Source: Pelagibacter sp047722505 (lineage in GTDB: Bacteria; Pseudomonadota; Alphaproteobacteria; Pelagibacterales; Pelagibacteraceae). From it: DNA of 64,000 nucleotides. Made by a program: the position numbers and the translations under genes. The stretch covers positions 1,302,001-1,366,000 of the forward strand of contig NZ_CP159814.1 of NCBI RefSeq assembly GCF_047722505.1, written 5' to 3'. Below, piece after piece: positions 59,354-64,000 of the stretch. The notes under the pieces were generated by a model. The model searched no databases. It worked only from the letters and a program-made list of their open reading frames with translations, and was not told the DNA's origin. Within the stretch, counting starts at the first letter, position 1. The number at the start of each line of letters is the position of its first letter.

Positions 59354-60388
59354 ATGAAAAAAGCAATAATTCTATTTAATCTTGGCGGTCCTGATAAAAT
59401 TGAAAATGTAGAACCGTTTTTATTTAATTTATTTAATGATCCAGCAATTTTAAATTTACCAACTATATTGAGATATCCTTTGGCAAAGTTGATATCTAAT
59501 AGAAGAGCACCTGTTGCTAAAAAAATCTATGAAGAGCTTGGTGGATCATCACCAATATTAAAATTAACTGAGGAACAATCGGGGGCACTTGAAACAAGGT
59601 TAAATCAAACCGAAGCTGACAATGAATATAAATGTTTTATTGTAATGAGGTGTTGGAACCCAAGAGCAAAGGATGTGATTAAAGACGTTCAATTGTTTAA
59701 TCCGAAAGAGATTGTTTTAATGCCACTTTATCCACAATATTCTGCCGCAACTTCTGGGTCTTCAATTAAAGAATGGAAAGATGTATGTAAAAAAAATAAC
59801 TACCAAGTTAAAACAAGCACAATTTGTTGTTACCCTACAGACCAAAATTTCATCAGCGCCCACACAAAAGAAATAATAAAAAAAATTAAGGACCTTAAAA
59901 ATTTTAAATTAATATTTTCTGCTCATGGCCTACCAGAAAAAAATATTAAAAAGGGAGATCCGTATCAGTGGCAAGTAGAACAGTCTGTCCAAAAAATAGT
60001 TGAGAATTTGAATATTGAGAATTTGGATTGGATATTAAGTTATCAAAGTAGAGTTGGCCCATTGAAATGGATAGGGCCATCCACTGAAAATATAATTGTT
60101 GAAAATTCAAAAATTGGCAAACATATTGTTTTAGTTCCTATCGCATTTGTTTCTGAACACTCAGAAACACTTGTTGAATTAGATATAGAGTATAAGGAAA
60201 TTGCTGACGCTAATGGATGTAAAAATTATACACGTGTTCCAGCTCTTGGCATAAATGAAAATTTTATTAAAGCCATGTCGGAGTTGATAATAAAAAAAAA
60301 TGAATATAAGTTTAGTGAAAATCTTTATCCTCCAAAAATTCAGTGTCCTTCAAATTTCAAAAAGTGTCCTTGTTTAAATTATGAATAG
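59354..60388 (+). CDS. hemH: Ferrochelatase with cysteines suited to a 2Fe-2S cluster
   Basis: A 344-residue enzyme inserting Fe2+ into protoporphyrin IX. Motifs: ILFNLGGPDKIENVEPFLFNLF, RCWNP, LYPQYSAATSGS, LIFSAHGLPEKNIKKGDPY (catalytic His), SYQSRVGPLKWI and PIAFVSEHSETLVEL. Cys158 plus the C-terminal Cys331-x6-Cys338-x-Cys340 match the layout I know from 2Fe-2S ferrochelatases such as that of Caulobacter. It overlaps hemJ by 8 bases. Confidence 0.96.
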   Translation: MKKAIILFNLGGPDKIENVEPFLFNLFNDPAILNLPTILRYPLAKLISNRRAPVAKKIYEELGGSSPILKLTEEQSGALETRLNQTEADNEYKCFIVMRCWNPRAKDVIKDVQLFNPKEIVLMPLYPQYSAATSGSSIKEWKDVCKKNNYQVKTSTICCYPTDQNFISAHTKEIIKKIKDLKNFKLIFSAHGLPEKNIKKGDPYQWQVEQSVQKIVENLNIENLDWILSYQSRVGPLKWIGPSTENIIVENSKIGKHIVLVPIAFVSEHSETLVELDIEYKEIADANGCKNYTRVPALGINENFIKAMSELIIKKNEYKFSENLYPPKIQCPSNFKKCPCLNYE

Positions 60389-60815
60389 TTATCTTTTGTT
60401 TAAAAGCCTCCACTTGATAGCTGTGATTTCTTGGATGGCGGGGCTTTTGTATTTACCAAGAATTTTTGTTTATCATGTTGAAAATATTGATCATAAAATT
60501 TCGTCTTCAATATTTAAAACAATGGAAAGAAAATTATTTTATTTTATTATGATGCCAGCAATGATTTTATCCTGGATTTTTGGATTAATATTAATCTCTG
60601 TTATTGGCTTTGAGGTTATTTTAACGCTTTGGTTAAAACTAAAATTAATATTAATAATCTTATTAACAATTTATCATTTTTATTTAGGAAAATTACTTGA
60701 TGATTTTAAACTAGATCAAAATACCAAATCTTCTAAATTTTTTAGAATAATTAATGAAGTACCAACAATATTGCTTATTTTGGTAGTTTTTATTGTTATA
60801 TTTAAGCCTATCTAA
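60381..60815 (+). CDS. hemJ: Protoporphyrinogen oxidase HemJ
   Basis: A 144-residue membrane protein with four helices and the HemJ pattern SLHLIAVISWMAGLLYLPRIFVYHVE (with the essential His), then KLFYFIMMPAMILSWIFGLIL and WLKLKLILIILLTIYHFYLGKLLDDF. It oxidises protoporphyrinogen IX. Order hemE-hemH-hemJ-rho is typical around alphaproteobacterial origins. Confidence 0.95.
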   Translation: MNSYLLFKSLHLIAVISWMAGLLYLPRIFVYHVENIDHKISSSIFKTMERKLFYFIMMPAMILSWIFGLILISVIGFEVILTLWLKLKLILIILLTIYHFYLGKLLDDFKLDQNTKSSKFFRIINEVPTILLILVVFIVIFKPI

Positions 60816-60882
60816 ACTTGAAATACTCGTTACAGTGCATATATTTAAACTATCTAATAAATCTTAAACACAATCCCTCAAC

Positions 60883-62151
60883 ATGAATATTCAAGAACTT
60901 AAACTAAAATCGTCCGAACAATTAATAGCACAAGCAGAAAAGTTAGGTATTGAAAATGCTAGCACACTAAGAAAACAAGAAATTTTATTTGCTATATTAA
61001 AAAAAGTTGCAGAAAAAGAAGAGATAACTGGAGCTGGAGTTTTACAATTATTACAAGATGGATTTGGTTTTTTAAGAGCAATGGAATCAAACTATTTAGC
61101 TGGACCAGACGATATTTATGTTAGTCCAAGTCAGATCAGGAAATTTGGTTTAAGAACTGGAGATACTGTTGAAGGACCTGTGAGAGCCCCCAAAGAAGGT
61201 GAAAGATATTTTGCATTATTACAAGTAGAAAAAATAAATTTCGAAGAACCAGAAAAAGCTCGTCACAAAATTGCGTTTGATAATTTAACCCCACTCTATC
61301 CAAACAAACAAATGGTGATGGAAGTTGAGACAACCAAGATTGAAAAAAAACCAGATTTAACTCCAAGATTAATTGATCTTGTAAGTCCAATTGGAAAAGG
61401 TCAAAGATCAATAATTATCTCACCTCCTAAGGCTGGTAAGACAATGATCTTACAAAGCATCGCTAACTCAATTGCTAAAAACTATCCAGAAAGTTATTTG
61501 ATGGTTTTACTTATTGATGAAAGACCAGAAGAAGTAACTGATATGAAAAGAACAGTTAAGGGAGAGGTTATCAGCTCTACTTTCGATGAACCTGCCTCAA
61601 GACATGTTGCGGTTGCTGAAATGGTAATCGAAAAAGCAAAAAGATTAACTGAGCATAAAAAAGATGTAGTAATTTTATTAGACTCAATCACAAGATTGGG
61701 TAGAGCATATAATGCTGTGATACCAAGTTCTGGAAAAGTATTAACAGGTGGAGTTGATGCGAATGCACTTCAAAGACCAAAAAGATTTTTTGGTGCAGCA
61801 AGAAATATTGAAGAAGGTGGATCTTTAACAATCATCTCAACAGCTTTGATTGATACTGGATCAAGAATGGATGAGGTTATTTTTGAAGAATTTAAAGGAA
61901 CTGGAAATAGTGAAACAGTTTTGGATAGAAAAATTGCAGAGAGAAGAATTTATCCAGCAATCGATATAACTAAATCTGGAACAAGACGAGAAGAATTACT
62001 TTTTGATAAAGATGACCTTTCAAAAATGAATGTGTTAAGAAGAATTATTAGTCCAATGGGAACAATGGATGCTATTGAATTTATAAACTCAAAGCTCAAG
62101 GAAACAAAAAGCAATGCAGATTTCTTTAGTTCGATGAATAAACCCGCTTAA
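60883..62151 (+). CDS. rho: Transcription termination factor Rho
   Basis: A 422-residue RNA helicase. The N-terminal RNA-binding domain has GAGVLQLLQDGFGFLRA and DDIYVSPSQIRKFGLRTGD, Walker A is PPKAGKTMILQSIANSIA, Walker B and arginine finger regions are VLLIDERPEEVTDM, SITRLGRAYN and KGTGNSETVLDR. Length is the usual 419-422. Few intrinsic terminators appear in this window, so Rho probably ends most transcripts. Its TAA overlaps the stop of the next, convergent gene. Confidence 0.97.
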   Translation: MNIQELKLKSSEQLIAQAEKLGIENASTLRKQEILFAILKKVAEKEEITGAGVLQLLQDGFGFLRAMESNYLAGPDDIYVSPSQIRKFGLRTGDTVEGPVRAPKEGERYFALLQVEKINFEEPEKARHKIAFDNLTPLYPNKQMVMEVETTKIEKKPDLTPRLIDLVSPIGKGQRSIIISPPKAGKTMILQSIANSIAKNYPESYLMVLLIDERPEEVTDMKRTVKGEVISSTFDEPASRHVAVAEMVIEKAKRLTEHKKDVVILLDSITRLGRAYNAVIPSSGKVLTGGVDANALQRPKRFFGAARNIEEGGSLTIISTALIDTGSRMDEVIFEEFKGTGNSETVLDRKIAERRIYPAIDITKSGTRREELLFDKDDLSKMNVLRRIISPMGTMDAIEFINSKLKETKSNADFFSSMNKPA

Positions 62152-63704
62152 GATTGCAACGTTAAAAACTCTGAAAGTTCTTTTAGTCCTTCGGAATAAT
62201 TTTTCCATTTTTCGATAGAAGACTTGTATATTGGATTTCTGACCTGAGCAAGGCTTGCCGTGGAGACAGATTTTTTATTATTATAAAAGCTCATACAGTT
62301 TTCGTCCCATTCTAGATCACAATAATTAATTAAATTTTTAATTTCTTTTTCATTGTCTTTTATAAGATTCTCATATTCAATATTATAAATTTTGTTTTTG
62401 AATAAATCATTCCAAAAATTCATCATGTCCTTATACAACAAATAATAATTACCAAGATCGTTTAAACTGTATGAAAAATTAAGTCGTTTTGAAGGAAAAA
62501 AATTTTTGTACATGGACCAACAAATATCCATGGGATTTCTCATTGAGTGTATTATTTTACAGTTTGGAAATGCAATCAATAAAAAACCTATCCATTTAAA
62601 ATTTAAGGGTGCTTTATCTGTGATAATATTTTTATCAGAATTGATTTTTTCTAAAAAATATTCTTGAAAGTTAACAAAATCTTTATCCTTAAATTCATCA
62701 ACCGTTTTTTTAGAAAATTGAAATGTATTTTCAAGGAAATTCTTTTCTATAAAATCATGAGCATGATTTAATTCCCCAGCTCCATAAACCAGCCCATGAG
62801 AAGAAATTATTTGCTCTATTAAAGTGGTACCTGATCTTGGCATACCAACAATAAAAATGATTTTTTTATTAGAGGGCTCAATCTTAGGAAAATTCCTTTT
62901 ACCAAATAATTTTTTTATATTATTAAATAACCTTTCATCTTTATCTGTATTATAATTTATTTTCTCATTCTTTATTTTGTTAGCAACACTTAAGTGTTTA
63001 AAAGAGTCGGCATATTCCTCTGTATCTTCTAGCGCCTTTCCCAATGCAAAAGATAGCCACATCTTATTTTCATTATCGTTGATGTCTGTAAGTTTGCTTT
63101 TCATTTCTCCAAGGTGAATATTATCCTTGTCATATTTTGTCATAAGACTAATAGCTTTATCAGCTGCTGTATTCATTGGGTTCATCTCTAAACAAGATCT
63201 AAAACATTTTAGAGATTTATTAAAGTCACCTTTTTTCTGGTAAGCATTGCCAAGTGCAAAATTTAAAGGATAGCTTTTTTCATAAACATTTTTTGCTTTT
63301 TCTAAAATTATAATTTCTTCATCGTTTTTATTCATTTTTGATTTTAAATCTGCAAGTGTGATTGAAGCATCTAAAAAGGAAGGTTTAATAATTAGTGCTT
63401 TTTTTAAATACTCTTCCGCAATATCGGTGTTATTTAAATTTCCATGAACAAGACCAAGGTTATTAAGTACAAATATATTGTTTGGGTGTTTTTTAATTGC
63501 TCTATTCAGCACATTTATGGCATCATTGTATTCGCCCAATCTATTATGTGCTAAAGCCAGAAGGTTATCAAGAACATACATTTGTGGAAATTTTTTAATA
63601 AGTGGAATTGTTTTTTTAATAACCTCTTCGTATCTAGAGGAGTTAAAAAAATTGATTATTGATTGTATTTTATTTTTCAGCTCTTCTTGAGATAAAGGGT
63701 TCAT
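62148..63704 (-). CDS. TPR repeat-sulfotransferase family protein
   Basis: A 518-residue protein. Residues about 1-210 are tetratricopeptide repeats (YEVIKKTIPLIKKFPQM, YNDAINVLNRAIKKHPNN, IAEEYLKKALIIKPSFLDA, FNKSLKCFRSCLEMNP). The rest is a sulfotransferase: the PAPS 5'-phosphosulfate loop is IVGMPRSGTTLIEQIISSH and the 3'-phosphate block is HSMRNPMDICWSMYKNFF. Such fused proteins are frequent in SAR11 and other marine alphaproteobacteria; the acceptor is unknown. It is divergent from the truncated gene at the right edge. Confidence 0.92.
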   Translation of the reverse strand: MNPLSQEELKNKIQSIINFFNSSRYEEVIKKTIPLIKKFPQMYVLDNLLALAHNRLGEYNDAINVLNRAIKKHPNNIFVLNNLGLVHGNLNNTDIAEEYLKKALIIKPSFLDASITLADLKSKMNKNDEEIIILEKAKNVYEKSYPLNFALGNAYQKKGDFNKSLKCFRSCLEMNPMNTAADKAISLMTKYDKDNIHLGEMKSKLTDINDNENKMWLSFALGKALEDTEEYADSFKHLSVANKIKNEKINYNTDKDERLFNNIKKLFGKRNFPKIEPSNKKIIFIVGMPRSGTTLIEQIISSHGLVYGAGELNHAHDFIEKNFLENTFQFSKKTVDEFKDKDFVNFQEYFLEKINSDKNIITDKAPLNFKWIGFLLIAFPNCKIIHSMRNPMDICWSMYKNFFPSKRLNFSYSLNDLGNYYLLYKDMMNFWNDLFKNKIYNIEYENLIKDNEKEIKNLINYCDLEWDENCMSFYNNKKSVSTASLAQVRNPIYKSSIEKWKNYSEGLKELSEFLTLQS

Positions 63705-63775
63705 GAAATTAAATATTTATTTTAAATCTCTTTTTAAATTTGTTTTCATTAGATAATGTTTTATAAATTTATTAT

Positions 63776-64000
63776 ATGAAACTTTTGTGGAATACCAATA
63801 GAAATCTCCCAGATATTGCTACAAATATTGCAGAAGAAAGAATTATTTTTTGGGGCAATTATCATTTTAAAAATTCATCTTCTTGGATATTAAATTTATT
63901 ATCTGGAATACAAATAGAACAAATTCATAGTTTGGAAAATTTAAATAAAAATGAAGATATTATTGTAGTTGATAATATGGTTGGGTTAAAAGAGTCTTTC
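63776..64000 (+). CDS. Unidentified protein, 5'-terminal part
   Basis: An open frame of 75 codons from the ATG at 63776 runs off the right edge. The visible part starts MKLLWNTNRNLPDIA and contains EERIIFWGNYHF and EDIIVVDNMVGL, with a strand-helix pattern. I do not recognise it. It is divergent from the TPR-sulfotransferase, so a surface-glycan role is possible but unsupported. Confidence 0.6.
   Translation, partial: MKLLWNTNRNLPDIATNIAEERIIFWGNYHFKNSSSWILNLLSGIQIEQIHSLENLNKNEDIIVVDNMVGLKESF

Noticed and set aside
1..64000. Insertion sequences, prophage, CRISPR arrays or integrases
   Set aside because: Looked for transposase or integrase motifs, terminal repeats and spaced direct repeats; none seen.

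Overview
This 64 kb window is a compact, very AT-rich stretch of bacterial chromosome. It almost certainly comes from the SAR11 clade (Pelagibacterales, Candidatus Pelagibacter relatives). Reasons: lysine- and isoleucine-rich proteins, spacers of a few bases, many TAATG stop/start overlaps, alphaproteobacterial families (DUF2794, IalB, Tim44-like), no insertion sequences, phage or CRISPR, and a bhmT gene behind a tandem SAM riboswitch leader, an arrangement reported for this group. I assign about 80 protein genes (two cut by the window edges, one frameshifted), one tRNA, a two-aptamer riboswitch leader and a likely chromosome origin.

Layout. 1-5.5 kb: end of an FMN-dependent hydroxy-acid dehydrogenase, a PagL-like lipid A deacylase, the cytochrome c maturation operon ccmCDEFGH, hspQ. 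5.6-12.7 kb: ispZ, DUF2794, a Bax-inhibitor-1 protein, an aldo/keto reductase, an IalB protein, argG, a DsbA-like oxidoreductase, two small membrane proteins and a photolyase-like protein with its domains in reversed order. 12.7-18.5 kb: a dimethylformamidase-type hydrolase with a complete TRAP transporter and a class I amidotransferase, a likely N-substituted amide uptake and hydrolysis module. 18.6-25.2 kb: FkbM methyltransferase, MarC, bhmT with its SAM-II / terminator / SAM-V-like leader and an upstream ORF, YqaA, a 40-residue DUF2256 protein, LrgAB, a second photolyase-like protein, an atypical SDR. 25-31 kb: PQQ-type sugar dehydrogenase, metallo-beta-lactamase-fold hydrolase, folD, yggT, mscS, hemD, hemC. 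31-38 kb: tsaD, an EVE protein, acs, and a DUF4212/sodium symporter pair (probable acetate uptake and activation). 38-46.8 kb: rpe, heparinase-like protein, purH, pterin dehydratase, tRNA-Gly, LON-N protein, UbiH-like monooxygenase, ftsK, lolA. 46.8-50.7 kb: GNAT, HIT and hisE-F-A-H-B.

From 50.7 to 62.1 kb lies the classical alphaproteobacterial origin neighbourhood: hslVU, smr (frameshifted), tim44-like, fxsA, secB, dnaQ, coaE, aroE, maf, ppsR, then a 283-bp AT-rich gap, then hemE, hemH, hemJ and rho. Genes point away from the gap on both sides. It holds one consensus DnaA box and two near-matches, so I call it oriC. The right edge has a TPR-sulfotransferase and an unidentified truncated gene.

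How the genes work together. Heme is a theme: hemC/D, hemE/H/J and the ccm machinery make and attach it. Methionine/SAM homeostasis is set by the bhmT leader, which shows both a transcription-termination switch and a translation switch. The acs-DUF4212-symporter block and the TRAP-amidohydrolase block are carbon/nitrogen scavenging modules. Two divergent photolyase-family proteins fit life in sunlit water. All calls come from reading the sequence; no database or structure search was run.
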